DNA of 64,000 nt from Fortiea contorta PCC 7126 (GCF_000332295.1 NZ_KB235930.1:1121895-1185894); one strand, 5' to 3'. Shown: positions 27,487 to 37,287, numbered from the stretch's first letter. The notes: a model not told the origin generated them from the letters alone. Translations and numbers: made by a program.

Positions 27487-28320
27487 TCATGTTGTTTGTT
27501 CTTCGAGGGAAGCCATGGAAGTTCCCTCATCTGTGGAGGTGGTTCGTTCACTGATTGATGTATCTGTCCAATTAGAGTCGGAAATGTAAACTCCAGCGTT
27601 ATCTTGTTGACCTCTGCTACTTTCATAATTTCGATTTTGCTGGTTTGTTGTAAATGTGCTGTCTTGATATTGATTGTTGCGATTTTCTGTGTTGAATGTT
27701 TCTGTTGCGGCTTTTGCTCTCTGGCTGACATCTTGCACGGCTTGGTTAACACTGTGTGATGTATTTTGCACTGCGTCTATTGTGTTTGCTGTTGTTTGCT
27801 GGATTCCCTGAGCAACACTTTGTGCTGTATCTAACGTGCCACCTATGATGGTGTAGCTAGTGCCTTCGGCGACGCTTTTAATGGCGTGACCTACGCCTTG
27901 TGCGGTTTGGCTAAAACCTTCACCTATAATCTTGGCTGCTTCTCCCAAACCTTTGAGTGTGTGGTTGAAGCCTGAACCTATTCTGTCGCCAGCCAGAGCA
28001 CCAGCTAATGATCCTAGGGTGCCTCCAATTAGTCCGCCTAATAGTACTCTAACTAATGCCGAGTTCATCTCTGGGCTGGGCATACTGCTATTAGTTTGAG
28101 ATGTCATTCTGGGAGCATTGACATCTGTGTATACGCCAGTTCCCGTGTTGGTTCTCGCTGTACCACTGCTCGGTTGATTTGTTGTGAAGCGATTAGTATT
28201 TTCGGTTCTAAAGGTTCCTGGGTCGATATTTGTTCCTGCTGTATTAGTGTTGGATTGATCTGTGGTGAAGCGATTAGCGTTTCCACTTTGATCATCTAGA
28301 ACCTGTCCGCTTTCAACCAT
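27487..28320 (-). CDS. Glycine-zipper membrane protein with LEA-like repeats (copy 2)
   Basis: 277 residues. The N-terminal 85 residues are Asn/Thr/Gln-rich with two copies of NRFTTxQ. A membrane segment follows (about 88-115, VLLGGLIGGTLGSLAGALAG). Then come amphipathic repeats (GLGEAAKIIGEGFSQTAQGVGHAIKSVAEG..) like copy 1, and a disordered Gln/Asn/Ser/Thr tail. Copy 1 lies 201 bp downstream on the same strand. GGAG lies about 8-12 bp upstream of the ATG. A duplicated pair is likely. Confidence 0.7.
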   Translation of the reverse strand: MVESGQVLDDQSGNANRFTTDQSNTNTAGTNIDPGTFRTENTNRFTTNQPSSGTARTNTGTGVYTDVNAPRMTSQTNSSMPSPEMNSALVRVLLGGLIGGTLGSLAGALAGDRIGSGFNHTLKGLGEAAKIIGEGFSQTAQGVGHAIKSVAEGTSYTIIGGTLDTAQSVAQGIQQTTANTIDAVQNTSHSVNQAVQDVSQRAKAATETFNTENRNNQYQDSTFTTNQQNRNYESSRGQQDNAGVYISDSNWTDTSISERTTSTDEGTSMASLEEQTT

Positions 28321-28693
28321 AATAATTATCTCCTTGGTTAACCTTTGTTAACCTTCGTCTGTTGCTTGCTCCATAACACCAACTTTAACGATTAAAAATT
28401 GACGTTTTACCGTTCTGGAGGCAGACATAGTATGGTATGAAGTCTGTCTGTAGTGGAATTTATGGTTAAGTTTGATTGTATTTAGTTATACAAAATTACT
28501 GTTACCAATTATCAATACAATTGGTGATGATGTGTATGGTTGTTAATTTAATGAAGTTTTTGTTGAGGTCAGGGGCTAGGAAATAGAGACTAGCTAGGAA
28601 ATAAGGGGGTTGATGCTTAATTTTGGTAGAAAGTAGAGTATTGGTTTAAAAATAGCAAGATGCACCCGGATAAATCACTCAAACAAGATTAAT
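28321..28693. other. Intergenic gap
   Basis: AT-rich, with a short GGGGCTAGGAAATAGAGACTAG heptad-like stretch near 28572-28605. No gene seen. It contains the promoter of the LEA-like pair on its left. Confidence 0.5.
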
Positions 28694-30163
28694 TTAAACC
28701 ATTTGCCGCCAATGGGTAGGAGCTTCTACGTTATCTGGTAGACGGGTTGTGCGATCGCCTAATGCTGCGGTAATCTGTTGTGATTCTAAGTTTTTCGCTC
28801 CTGTGAGGATTGCTCCTTCTAGTTTGACGTCGCTCAGGTTTGTGCCTGAAAGGTTTGCGCCCATGAGGTTCGCTTCGTGCAGATTGGCTTCGTAGAGGAT
28901 GGCTCTTGAGAGGTTGGCGCCGATGAGGATTGCTTGATACAAGTCAGCTTCTGTTAAGCTGGCTTCAGATAGGTCAGCAAAATAGATTTCTGCTTGCTGG
29001 AGTTTGGCGGCGTTGAGGTTGGCTTCACAAAGGTTGGCGCCGTTGAGGTTTGCTCCTTGGAGGTTAGCGCCGATTAAGCCTGTCATGTGCAGGTTGGCTT
29101 TACCTAGTTTTGCGCCTTGGAGGTTAGCTAAAAACAACTTGGCTCCGGATAGATTAGCTACCTTCAGGGTTGCTTGTTGCAAGTTTGTTTTGTACATGTT
29201 CGCGCCTTGGAGGTTGGCTGTACGCAGACTTGCTCCATAGAGGTTAGCTGCGCGGAGGTTGGCGCCTTGAAGGTTGGCTCGATTCAGGTTAGCCCAGCAA
29301 AGATTGGCTGCATGTAAATTGGTGTGAAGTAAGTTGGCTTCATAGAGAATGGAGCCGGAGAGTTTGGCGCCTTCGAGGTCTGCTTTACAGAGGTTAGAGC
29401 CGCGCAAGTCCACCCCAGACAAGTCTGATTCTCTCAGGTCTGCTTGTTCTAGGTTGGCGCCTAGCAAGTCTGCTCGCTTAATATCTATGTGGCGTAAATC
29501 TAGTTTCTGATTTTCGCGGTCTTGGAGTGAATTGCGTCTACCGATTACTGTCAGGGCTATTTGGATATCTGTACGAATTTTGGGCGATTCTTCATAAAAG
29601 TTTAAATCCAAGGGTTGTGGGGAATGGGCTGCGCCTTTGTGCTTGGCGAAGGAGATGGGCGGTGAGTCTTCTTGTTTTGCGGCTACTGGTTGGCGGATGG
29701 GAGCATTTTCCCGGATAAAGGCTGTAAGGATTTCCATAATTGTCCAGTGTTCTTTAGGAAAATCCTGAGCGACTCTTTCTAGGGCATAAATTGCGCCGAT
29801 GCGAGTTTCGATTTTTTCATGTCCCAGTTGTGCAATGGCGGCGATAAAGCGTTCTGCTAATAATTTGTCTTGAGATATCCTTGTGTTTTGCGCTCCTATG
29901 TGTATGTTTTTTTCGGCAGCGATCGCACTTCTGGATAAAGCTTGGACATGCTTTGCACTATAATAGGCATTCAACATCACTGCCAATCCTAGGAAAATGA
30001 TTCCTGCCGTTGCTAGTGCTTGAATTCCGTATTGTATTTGTTGCTGAATTGACAATACCCGGATTTGGGGCAGTCCGAAGACTGTGAGTGTCAATGAGAG
30101 AGCAAATATAACTGTTATTGCGATTGACCAATTCAAAGGTACGCTTGTCTTGTTAGCAGACAT
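28694..30163 (-). CDS. Membrane-anchored pentapeptide-repeat protein
   Basis: About 489 residues from ATG 30163 (a GTG at 30181 is the alternative). Two membrane helices lie near the N-terminus (about 10-30 and 45-65). A helical domain follows (IGAIYALERVAQDFPKEHW, then RTDIQIALTVIGRRNS), then a long run of A(D/N)Lxx pentapeptide repeats (about 230-470) that should fold as a right-handed quadrilateral beta helix. A C-terminal LPDNVEAPTHW end closes it. Pentapeptide proteins are abundant in cyanobacteria; most have no known partner. Its neighbour at 30343 is a soluble paralogue. Confidence 0.88.
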   Translation of the reverse strand: MSANKTSVPLNWSIAITVIFALSLTLTVFGLPQIRVLSIQQQIQYGIQALATAGIIFLGLAVMLNAYYSAKHVQALSRSAIAAEKNIHIGAQNTRISQDKLLAERFIAAIAQLGHEKIETRIGAIYALERVAQDFPKEHWTIMEILTAFIRENAPIRQPVAAKQEDSPPISFAKHKGAAHSPQPLDLNFYEESPKIRTDIQIALTVIGRRNSLQDRENQKLDLRHIDIKRADLLGANLEQADLRESDLSGVDLRGSNLCKADLEGAKLSGSILYEANLLHTNLHAANLCWANLNRANLQGANLRAANLYGASLRTANLQGANMYKTNLQQATLKVANLSGAKLFLANLQGAKLGKANLHMTGLIGANLQGANLNGANLCEANLNAAKLQQAEIYFADLSEASLTEADLYQAILIGANLSRAILYEANLHEANLMGANLSGTNLSDVKLEGAILTGAKNLESQQITAALGDRTTRLPDNVEAPTHWRQMV

Positions 30164-30342
30164 AGCAGAAATATTCCTCACAACCTAGGATTATTACTTA
30201 GAGGTTTGGGAAAAACAGTATAGCATTTAGCTTAGAATTTGCATATGTGCCAGAAGACTTAATTGATTCTACTGTTACTTCTAGAATTTATGATGCTTCG
30301 TTAGACCAATTGTGCAATCGTCCCACTGATCGTCACAGCAAT

Positions 30343-31095
30343 TTATGAAGATTCATCGAAAAATACTGCCTCTTTGAGATTCGCCTGAGTGAGTATGGCA
30401 TGGTTCAGGGTCGCTTGATGCAGCTTTGCTAAATATAAGTTAGCTCTATGGAAGTTAGCGCCAGTAAGGTTGGCATTTTCTAGGTTAGCTGCAGAAAGAA
30501 TCGCCTGTTCTAGGTTAGCGCCTTTGAGGTTTGCGCCTTGGAGGTTAGCCGCAGTCAGGATTGCACCACGCAGGTTAGCACCTGTGAGGTCTACACCAGC
30601 AAGATTCGCTTGGTACAGGTTTGCTTTTTCTAAGCTAGCCCCACACAAAATTACATCTGTCATATCTGTGTAACTTAAATCTAATTGCTCATTTTCCGGG
30701 TCTTGTTTGGCGTTTCTTCTCGCAATCACACTCAAGGCTGCTTGAATATCTTCACAAACAGTCGGGGATGGATGCGGTTTATTCTCTGTTTGAGGTAAAT
30801 ACGGTGTACTTCGTCGCACAAAATTCGTGAGAATGACTGTGATTTCCCAGTGTAGTTGCGGATATTTCTGAGCAATTTGCTCTAAATTATCAATTGTTGC
30901 CAGATTAGTTTCTATGTGGCGATTTTGGAGATTTGTAATCGCTATTTTTAGGTATTGTGTAGGTGGCTGTTTGTGAGTAAGGTTAATTTTTGTCTCGACA
31001 GAATTTGCCTGGGAGAATAGCGATTTTAAATAAATTTTGCTTTTAGTTAACAAATTTTTAGTTATATGGTAATTATTCATGATTACTGCAACCAT
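30343..31095 (-). CDS. Pentapeptide-repeat protein, soluble paralogue
   Basis: 250 residues. It shares with the neighbouring gene the order NLEQIAQKYPQLHWEI..., IQAALSVIARRNAKQD..., LDLSYTDMTDVILCGASLEKANL, then A(N/D)LxGA pentapeptide repeats to the end. It lacks the two membrane helices of its neighbour. The start is ATG 31095, with an alternative ATG at 31080. The pair lies in tandem on the same strand with a 161-180 bp gap. Function unknown. Confidence 0.85.
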   Translation of the reverse strand: MVAVIMNNYHITKNLLTKSKIYLKSLFSQANSVETKINLTHKQPPTQYLKIAITNLQNRHIETNLATIDNLEQIAQKYPQLHWEITVILTNFVRRSTPYLPQTENKPHPSPTVCEDIQAALSVIARRNAKQDPENEQLDLSYTDMTDVILCGASLEKANLYQANLAGVDLTGANLRGAILTAANLQGANLKGANLEQAILSAANLENANLTGANFHRANLYLAKLHQATLNHAILTQANLKEAVFFDESS

Positions 31096-31203
31096 AATTA
31101 ATGTTAATTTTAGAGCATGATGAGTAATTCGTTTCAGAAATTATAAAAAGAGAATTATCTTGGATTCAGGAGTTGATTCCTAACTGCAAATTCATGAAGA
31201 TTA

Positions 31204-32433
31204 ATGAGGCAGACCAATATTTATATGGAACAAAATTCACAAACAATAGGGAAAAAATTAGTATTAATTGGTGGTGGACACAGCCATGCGATCGCGCTGA
31301 AAATGTTTGGATTGCAACGGTTAAAGGGGGTGAGTTTAACTTTAATCACTAAAGAGACAAATACACCTTATTCTGGCATGTTACCAGGACACATAGCCGG
31401 ATTTTATAATTATGATGAATGTCATATTAATTTAAAAAAATTAGCTGATTTTGCTCAAGCAAATTTATGTATTGACGAAGTTATAGGTTTAGATTTAGAA
31501 CAGAACCAAGTAATTTGTGCTAATAGTCCACCTGTGACATTTGATATCTTGTCCATCGATATTGGCAGCACTCCAGCCATAATATCTGTATCAGGTGCAG
31601 CAGAATTTGCCATTCCGGCTAAACCAGTTTCCCAATTATTGAAACATTGGTATCAGCTATTAATCAGTGTTGCTGAAAATCCCCAAGTATCGATTAGCAT
31701 TGGGATTGTAGGTGGTGGCGCTGGAGGTGTAGAATTAGCGCTATCAATGCAAGCACATTTACAAAAGATGATGGAAAAAAAGAATTTAGCAATTCATTTA
31801 TTCCACCGTCACCAAGAGTTGATGACTAATTATCATGATTCAACCCAGCATCAAGTTAAGAAAATTTTAACTAAGCGGGGTATTAAGTTGTATTTAGGGG
31901 AAAAAGTTTGTGAAATTGAGCCAAATAATTTTACTCTCAAGCCACACAGCAGAAACGGGGAAATATTAACAGTTAAATGTGAATCTGGTTTAACGGTTGA
32001 GTGTGATCGAGTTTTTTGGGTCACACAAGCCTCGGCTCCCCAATGGTTAAAAGCAACAGGATTAGCGACTGATGAGCAAGGTTTTATTTTAGTAAATAAC
32101 AAATTACAATCGCTGACACATCCTCACATTTTTGCAGCGGGTGATATTGCTGCTATGCTCAATTATCCGCGACCAAAAGCGGGGGTATTTGCTGTTAAAC
32201 AGGGAAAGCCTTTATTTGAGAATTTGCAGCGATTTGTATTGAATAAACCTCTCGAAGATTATAAACCACAGCGAGAATATTTAAGCTTAATTGGTACAGG
32301 TGATGGGAGAGCGATCGCTAATAAAGGTGATTTTACTTTACCACCCCATAAACTTTTATGGTATTTGAAAGATTGGATTGATTGCCGCTTTATGGAACAA
32401 TTTAGGGAAGGATTAGAGAAGCATCAACTTTAG
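31204..32433 (+). CDS. FAD/NAD(P)-binding oxidoreductase, SelD-fusion-type but stand-alone
   Basis: 409 residues of a pyridine-nucleotide-disulfide oxidoreductase fold, related to type II NADH dehydrogenases. The FAD site is LVLIGGGHSH at about residue 19, the NAD site is IGIVGGGAGGVELALSM near 170, and the second FAD segment is HIFAAGDIAAM near 310. The GGGHSH motif and TNTPYSGMLPGHIAGFY are typical of the FAD domain that many cyanobacteria fuse to SelD (selenide,water dikinase). No SelD domain follows here, so this is a free-standing version. An internal ATG at 31225 may be the true start. The electron donor and acceptor are unknown. Confidence 0.82.
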   Translation: MRQTNIYMEQNSQTIGKKLVLIGGGHSHAIALKMFGLQRLKGVSLTLITKETNTPYSGMLPGHIAGFYNYDECHINLKKLADFAQANLCIDEVIGLDLEQNQVICANSPPVTFDILSIDIGSTPAIISVSGAAEFAIPAKPVSQLLKHWYQLLISVAENPQVSISIGIVGGGAGGVELALSMQAHLQKMMEKKNLAIHLFHRHQELMTNYHDSTQHQVKKILTKRGIKLYLGEKVCEIEPNNFTLKPHSRNGEILTVKCESGLTVECDRVFWVTQASAPQWLKATGLATDEQGFILVNNKLQSLTHPHIFAAGDIAAMLNYPRPKAGVFAVKQGKPLFENLQRFVLNKPLEDYKPQREYLSLIGTGDGRAIANKGDFTLPPHKLLWYLKDWIDCRFMEQFREGLEKHQL

Positions 32434-32669
32434 CTGTAAATATGACAATTTTAACATTATAAACACTAATAGAATGGAGGCAATTCTGTAGTTGTAAAGT
32501 TTTTAAATTTTCTCAATTCGATAGATACTGGTAGCATTGCTATCACAAAACCAGAAGGAAAATATACTAAAAGAAAAAATAAAATATTTTCTAAATTAAA
32601 AAATACTTGAAACCTGCGCCGTTGCATGGTCAAATAAATATGGTTCTTGAATGAGATTATTATTCATCC

Positions 32670-33914
32670 ATGAAAAAATCCACTGCACTGACAACAACAT
32701 TTTTCGTGACTTGCACTCTGCTACTATCAGCCTGTAATGGCGCTAACACTGGTTCAAGTTCTGTAAATAATTCGCCCACAAATACTGCTACTAATGCTGC
32801 AGCAACATCAGCTACAAAGGGTACAATTCCCATTGGAGTAGCTGTAGCACAGACTAGCAATGTTGCATTACTTGGTCAAGAGCAAGTCGCTGGAGCTAAA
32901 ATTGCGGAAAAATATTTCAATAACCGAGGTGGTATCAATGGTACTCCGGTTAAATTAGTATTTCAAGACACTAGTGGCGATGAAGCTGGGGCGATTAATG
33001 CTTTTCAAACTTTAATTAATAAAGATAAAGTTGTAGGGATTGTTGGCCCTACTTTATCACAACAAGCTTTTAGTGCTGATCCAGTTGCTGAACGAGCGAA
33101 AATAGCAGTTGTCGCTCCTTCAAACACTGCGAAAGGAATTCCCGAAATTGGTGATTATATAGCTCGTGTTTCTGCTCCTTCTTCTGTGGTTGCGCCTAAT
33201 TCGGTGAAAGCAGCAATTAAGCAGAACCCTAATATTAAAAAAGTTGCTGTTTTATTTGCTCAAAATGATTCCTATAGCAAATCAGAAACAGAAATTTTTC
33301 AAAAGACTGTTAAGGATCAGGGTTTAGAATTAGTCACAGTCCAAAAATTTCAAACTACCGATACAGATTTTCAAACTCAAGCTACTAATACTATTAACCT
33401 TAAACCGGATTTAATTATTATTTCTGGCTTGGCTGTTGATGGCGGTAATTTGATCAGACAACTGCGGGAATTAGGTTATAAAGGCTTAATTGTGGGTGGG
33501 AATGGTTTGAATACCTCGAATATGTTCCCAGTTTGTAAAGCGCTTTGTGATGGTGTGTTGATTGCTCAAGCTTACAGTCCAGAACATCCAGGTGAGATTA
33601 ATGCTACTTTTCGCAAAGCTTATTTTGAGCAATATCAGAAAGAACCACCACAATTTAGTGCTCAAGCTTTTGCTGCGGTACAGGTATATATAGAAGCGCT
33701 TCAGAATTTAGATAAAAAAAGCAAGATTAGTCAATTACAATTAGCGCAGTTACGAACAGATTTGAATAAGCAAATACTTACGAATAAATACAATACTCCA
33801 CTAGGTGAAATGGCATTTACACCTATAGGTGAGGTAATTCAAAAAGATTTTTATGTGGCTCAAATTAAAATGGAAAAAGACGGTAGTAAAGGCAAATTCA
33901 CGTTTCTTAAGTAG
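32670..33914 (+). CDS. livK: Branched-chain/neutral amino-acid ABC transporter substrate-binding lipoprotein
   Basis: 414 residues. A signal peptide with lipobox LLSAC (Cys near 21) is followed by a Ser/Asn/Thr-rich linker and a type I periplasmic binding protein (Peripla_BP_6): IPIGVAVAQTSNVALLGQEQVAGAKIAEKYFNNRGGING, VGIVGPTLSQQAFSADPVAE, and VAVLFAQND. It heads an importer cluster with two permeases (33922, 35504) and two ATPases (36496, 38480). In Anabaena the related Nat systems import neutral amino acids and are used in heterocystous growth; the liv symbol is family-level only. Confidence 0.88.
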   Translation: MKKSTALTTTFFVTCTLLLSACNGANTGSSSVNNSPTNTATNAAATSATKGTIPIGVAVAQTSNVALLGQEQVAGAKIAEKYFNNRGGINGTPVKLVFQDTSGDEAGAINAFQTLINKDKVVGIVGPTLSQQAFSADPVAERAKIAVVAPSNTAKGIPEIGDYIARVSAPSSVVAPNSVKAAIKQNPNIKKVAVLFAQNDSYSKSETEIFQKTVKDQGLELVTVQKFQTTDTDFQTQATNTINLKPDLIIISGLAVDGGNLIRQLRELGYKGLIVGGNGLNTSNMFPVCKALCDGVLIAQAYSPEHPGEINATFRKAYFEQYQKEPPQFSAQAFAAVQVYIEALQNLDKKSKISQLQLAQLRTDLNKQILTNKYNTPLGEMAFTPIGEVIQKDFYVAQIKMEKDGSKGKFTFLK

Positions 33915-33921
33915 GGTTTAG

Positions 33922-34872
33922 ATGAATTTGAGTTTATTTTTACAACAATTTCTAAATGGGTTATCCATTGGCAGTGTTTATGCAATTTTTGCTTTGGGAT
34001 ATACTCTAGTTTATTCGATTTTGGGCATCATTAATTTAGCTCACGGTGCGATTTTTACCCTGGGTGCATATTTCACTTATGCACTCATGGGTGGTACTTT
34101 TGGCTTTAATGGTTTGCTAGCTAATGTTACTCTACCGATAAAATTACCATTTGCGATCGCTTTAATTTTAGGAAGTAGTTTAGCAGGATTGGTTGGGGTA
34201 GGGATGGAACGTATCGCTTTTCAACCTCTGCGTCGAAAAGGCTCTGATTCTTTATTGACCGTGGTTTCTAGCTTGGGCGTAGCTGTGGTAATTGTTAACT
34301 TGATTCAATATTTGGTGGGTGCAGAAAGTTACACATTTCCAGCAGAAACTTACGGTAATTTACCCGCTGCGATTAACTTTGGAACTGCAGAAAATCCTAT
34401 TCCGATTCGGAGTGTACAGGTGGTGATATTTGCAGTTTCTGTGGTGATAGTTGCTATTTTGACTTATTTTATTAATCGTACTAAATATGGCAAAGCGATG
34501 CAAGCGATCGCCGAAGATCAAACTACTGCAAGTTTGTTAGGAATTAACACCGATGGCTTTATTGTTTTAACATTTTTCCTCAGTAGTTTTTTAGCAGGAT
34601 TAGCAGGAACTTTAGTTGCTTCTAGTGTGAGTATCGCCGGCCCTTACTTTGGTATTGCTTTCGGTTTGAGGGGTTTAGCTGTGATTGTCTTGGGTGGTTT
34701 AGGTAGCATTCCCGGTGCGGTGTTGGGAGGGTTAGTTATTGGACTCGCAGAAGCATTTGTACCCGGTGAATATTCGGCTTTTAAAGATGCAGTCGCTTTC
34801 GGAATATTATTTATTATGCTGTTAGTTAGACCCCAGGGTTTGCTAGGAAGGCGATTTATTCAAAAAGTTTAA
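33922..34872 (+). CDS. livH: ABC transporter permease, LivH type
   Basis: 316 residues, about eight membrane helices. The start LQQFLNGLSIGSVYAIFALGYTLVYSILGIINLAHGAIFTLGAY is typical of LivH/NatD-type permeases, as is GLRGLAVIVLGGLGSIPGAVLGG near the end. It follows the binding-protein gene by 7 bp and is probably cotranslated. The next gene is an Uma2 nuclease, then the second permease. Confidence 0.92.
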   Translation: MNLSLFLQQFLNGLSIGSVYAIFALGYTLVYSILGIINLAHGAIFTLGAYFTYALMGGTFGFNGLLANVTLPIKLPFAIALILGSSLAGLVGVGMERIAFQPLRRKGSDSLLTVVSSLGVAVVIVNLIQYLVGAESYTFPAETYGNLPAAINFGTAENPIPIRSVQVVIFAVSVVIVAILTYFINRTKYGKAMQAIAEDQTTASLLGINTDGFIVLTFFLSSFLAGLAGTLVASSVSIAGPYFGIAFGLRGLAVIVLGGLGSIPGAVLGGLVIGLAEAFVPGEYSAFKDAVAFGILFIMLLVRPQGLLGRRFIQKV

Positions 34873-34884
34873 GGAGCGGATTAA

Positions 34885-35487
34885 ATGAAAGCATCCACTA
34901 AACAAAAATTAACTTTTGAGCAATTTTTAGAACAGTGTCCAGAGGAGGGTTTATATGAGTTTATTGACGGAGAAATTGTAGAAGTACGCGCAACCAGAAA
35001 TCATGATGATGTTGCTGATTTTATGTTGTTTGGTTTCAATGATGAAATTAGACGACTAAACCTAAATTACGTCGTCAAAAATACAGCAGTGTTTAGAACT
35101 ATCACAGCTAAAGGAATAGAACAGGGGCGTAAACCTGATGTTAGTGTGATTAATAAAGATGTGTGGCGTTCAAATCGTGCTGAATACTCTGCGCTTGTGG
35201 AACCTATCCAGTTAGCTGTGGAGGTAACATCAACTAATTGGGAAGATGATTATATTGATAAATTGGATGAATATCAAAATTTAGGGATTACAGAATATTG
35301 GATTATCGATTATTTAGCAATTGGATTGAGACAATATCTGGGAAATCCTAAAGTTCCGACTGTGTTGATTTTTATATTAGATGCTGAGGGAAAATATCAA
35401 TGCACACAGTTTAGAGGTTCAGAACGAATTGTGTCGAGAACCTTTCCGGAACTGGTATTGACAGCAGAGCAAATACTCACAGCTTAA
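34885..35487 (+). CDS. Uma2 family endonuclease-like protein (inside the transporter cluster)
   Basis: 200 residues of the Uma2 (DUF820) family, a PD-(D/E)XK fold abundant in cyanobacteria. Signatures are TFEQFLEQCPEEGLYEFIDGEIVE at the start, KPDVSVI near 93, and AVEVTSTNWEDDYIDKLDEYQNLGITEYWIIDY. It is inserted between the two permease genes, 12 bp after the first. The biological role of Uma2 proteins is unclear. Here the family residues look intact. Confidence 0.88.
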   Translation: MKASTKQKLTFEQFLEQCPEEGLYEFIDGEIVEVRATRNHDDVADFMLFGFNDEIRRLNLNYVVKNTAVFRTITAKGIEQGRKPDVSVINKDVWRSNRAEYSALVEPIQLAVEVTSTNWEDDYIDKLDEYQNLGITEYWIIDYLAIGLRQYLGNPKVPTVLIFILDAEGKYQCTQFRGSERIVSRTFPELVLTAEQILTA

Positions 35488-35503
35488 AACTTGATCAAAA
35501 TAT

Positions 35504-36439
35504 TTGAAAATGGCAGATTTTTTGGCTACTTATGGTTCCTTAATAGTATCTATGGTGCTAGGAGCGATGCTCGGTTTATCGCTATATTTACCATTAATGG
35601 CTGGACAATTATCTTTAGCTAGTCCTGGATTTTATGCTGTGGGCGGGTATATTGCAGCAATTTTATCGACGACAGTTTTTGCGACTCCTGCTAGTAATTT
35701 ATTTCCCGTTCCTCTGCTGTTATTAGAAATGATCATTGCTGGTGTTGTGTGCGCTTTATTAGGTGTGGTTGTGGGAATTCCTGTGTTAAGATTGCGGGGA
35801 ATATATTTAGCGATCGCTACTATTGCTTTTGTCGAAGTTCTCCGGGTACTCTCCCTCAATCTAGAGATTACTGGTGGTGCAATTGGTATTCCTAATATTC
35901 CCCAACCTTTTCTGACACAAATTGAATATTTATGGATTGCTCTACCATTATTAATAATTAGTATGATATTATTTTATCGCCTGGAACGTATTCGTGTAGG
36001 CAGAGCATTCACAGCTATTAGAGAAGATGAATTAGCTGCAGGGGCGATGGGAATTAACGCCACATATTATAAAGTATTGGCGTTTACCTTAGGAGCAATT
36101 ATCGCCGGATTTATTGGTGCAATTAGCGCCCATTTTCTAAATACTTGGAATGCTCGCCAAGGGACTTTTGATGCTAGTATTATTTACTTAACCTTTGTGT
36201 TAATAGGCGGTTCTAGAACTTTTTTAGGCTCTATAGTTGGAGGTATGCTATTTACAGCCTTACCAGAAGTTTTAAGGAACCTAGCCGACACAGGTGGTTT
36301 ACCCACTTGGCTAGCCCAGTTTTTGCGAGATGGGAGATTAATTATTTTCGGTTTATTGATTGTGGTAGGGACAATATTTTTTCCTCAAGGTTTGGTGACG
36401 CCAGATATTTTTAGAAAAATCAAAAAACGCAAAAATTAA
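35504..36439 (+). CDS. livM: ABC transporter permease, LivM type
   Basis: 311 residues with about eight membrane helices. LivM signatures: LSLASPGFYAVGGYIAAIL, VVGIPVLRLRGIYLAIATIAFVEVLRV, and RIRVGRAFTAIREDELAAGAMGIN. The C-terminal FFPQGLVTPDIFRK is the usual end. It pairs with the LivH-type permease upstream across the intervening Uma2 gene. Confidence 0.92.
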   Translation: MKMADFLATYGSLIVSMVLGAMLGLSLYLPLMAGQLSLASPGFYAVGGYIAAILSTTVFATPASNLFPVPLLLLEMIIAGVVCALLGVVVGIPVLRLRGIYLAIATIAFVEVLRVLSLNLEITGGAIGIPNIPQPFLTQIEYLWIALPLLIISMILFYRLERIRVGRAFTAIREDELAAGAMGINATYYKVLAFTLGAIIAGFIGAISAHFLNTWNARQGTFDASIIYLTFVLIGGSRTFLGSIVGGMLFTALPEVLRNLADTGGLPTWLAQFLRDGRLIIFGLLIVVGTIFFPQGLVTPDIFRKIKKRKN

Positions 36440-36495
36440 TTTAAATTATCTCAGAGACTTTATGAACAGAATCGCTCACAGAGATTGAAATCAAT

Positions 36496-37287
36496 ATGTC
36501 ACATACTATCTCAGCCGATGAAAACAATATTATATTAGAAGCAAAAGCCTTGACTCGCCGCTTTGGTGGTTTAGTGGCGGTTAATAGTGTATCTTTTAAA
36601 GTAAAAAAACACGAAATTTTTGGACTAATTGGGCCTAATGGTGCTGGGAAAACTACATTATTTAATTTGATTACAGCTTTAATACCGCTTTCTAGCGGAA
36701 ATTTGGTTTATCAAAACACAGAAATATCTCAACTGTCTCCTCATCAAATAGCAGGTTTAGGTATCGCTCGCACCTTTCAAAATATTCGCTTATTTGGGGA
36801 ATTAACAGCTTTAGATAACGTAATTATCGGCAGTCATTTACATACAAAAAGTGGTATAATCAACGGTATATTAGGTTTGCCAACAGCGGTTAGAGAAGAA
36901 AAGAAAAGTAAGCGTCAGGCTTTAGAATTATTAGGGCTGGTAGGATTGGGCGATCGCAGTGACGAAAAAGCGAAAAACTTTGCTTATGGCGATCAACGCC
37001 GATTAGAAATCGCTCGCGCCTTAGCCTTAAAACCACAGATATTACTCCTCGATGAACCTGCTGCGGGGATGAACCCCAGTGAGAAGCAGCAATTAAGCGA
37101 ATTTATCCGGAGTTTGCGAGAGCAGTTCAATTTGACGATTATTTTGATAGAGCATCATGTACCATTGGTGATGGGTTTGTGCGATCGCATTGCTGTTTTA
37201 GATTTTGGACAATTGATTGCACTCGGTGAACCAGCTATAGTCAGAAATAATCCGGCTGTAATTGAGGCTTATTTGGGTAATGAGTGA
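36496..37287 (+). CDS. livG: ABC transporter ATP-binding protein, LivG type
   Basis: 263 residues. Walker A GPNGAGKTT (near 48), Q-loop and LivG-type ARTFQNIRLFGELTALDNV, the LSGGQ-equivalent AYGDQRRLEIARAL (a non-canonical signature usual for this family), Walker B ILLLDEPAAGMNP, and switch His in LIEHHVPLVM. It is the first of the two ATPases of the importer. The next gene on the plus strand, the LivF type, is separated from it by a minus-strand nuclease gene. Confidence 0.93.
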   Translation: MSHTISADENNIILEAKALTRRFGGLVAVNSVSFKVKKHEIFGLIGPNGAGKTTLFNLITALIPLSSGNLVYQNTEISQLSPHQIAGLGIARTFQNIRLFGELTALDNVIIGSHLHTKSGIINGILGLPTAVREEKKSKRQALELLGLVGLGDRSDEKAKNFAYGDQRRLEIARALALKPQILLLDEPAAGMNPSEKQQLSEFIRSLREQFNLTIILIEHHVPLVMGLCDRIAVLDFGQLIALGEPAIVRNNPAVIEAYLGNE

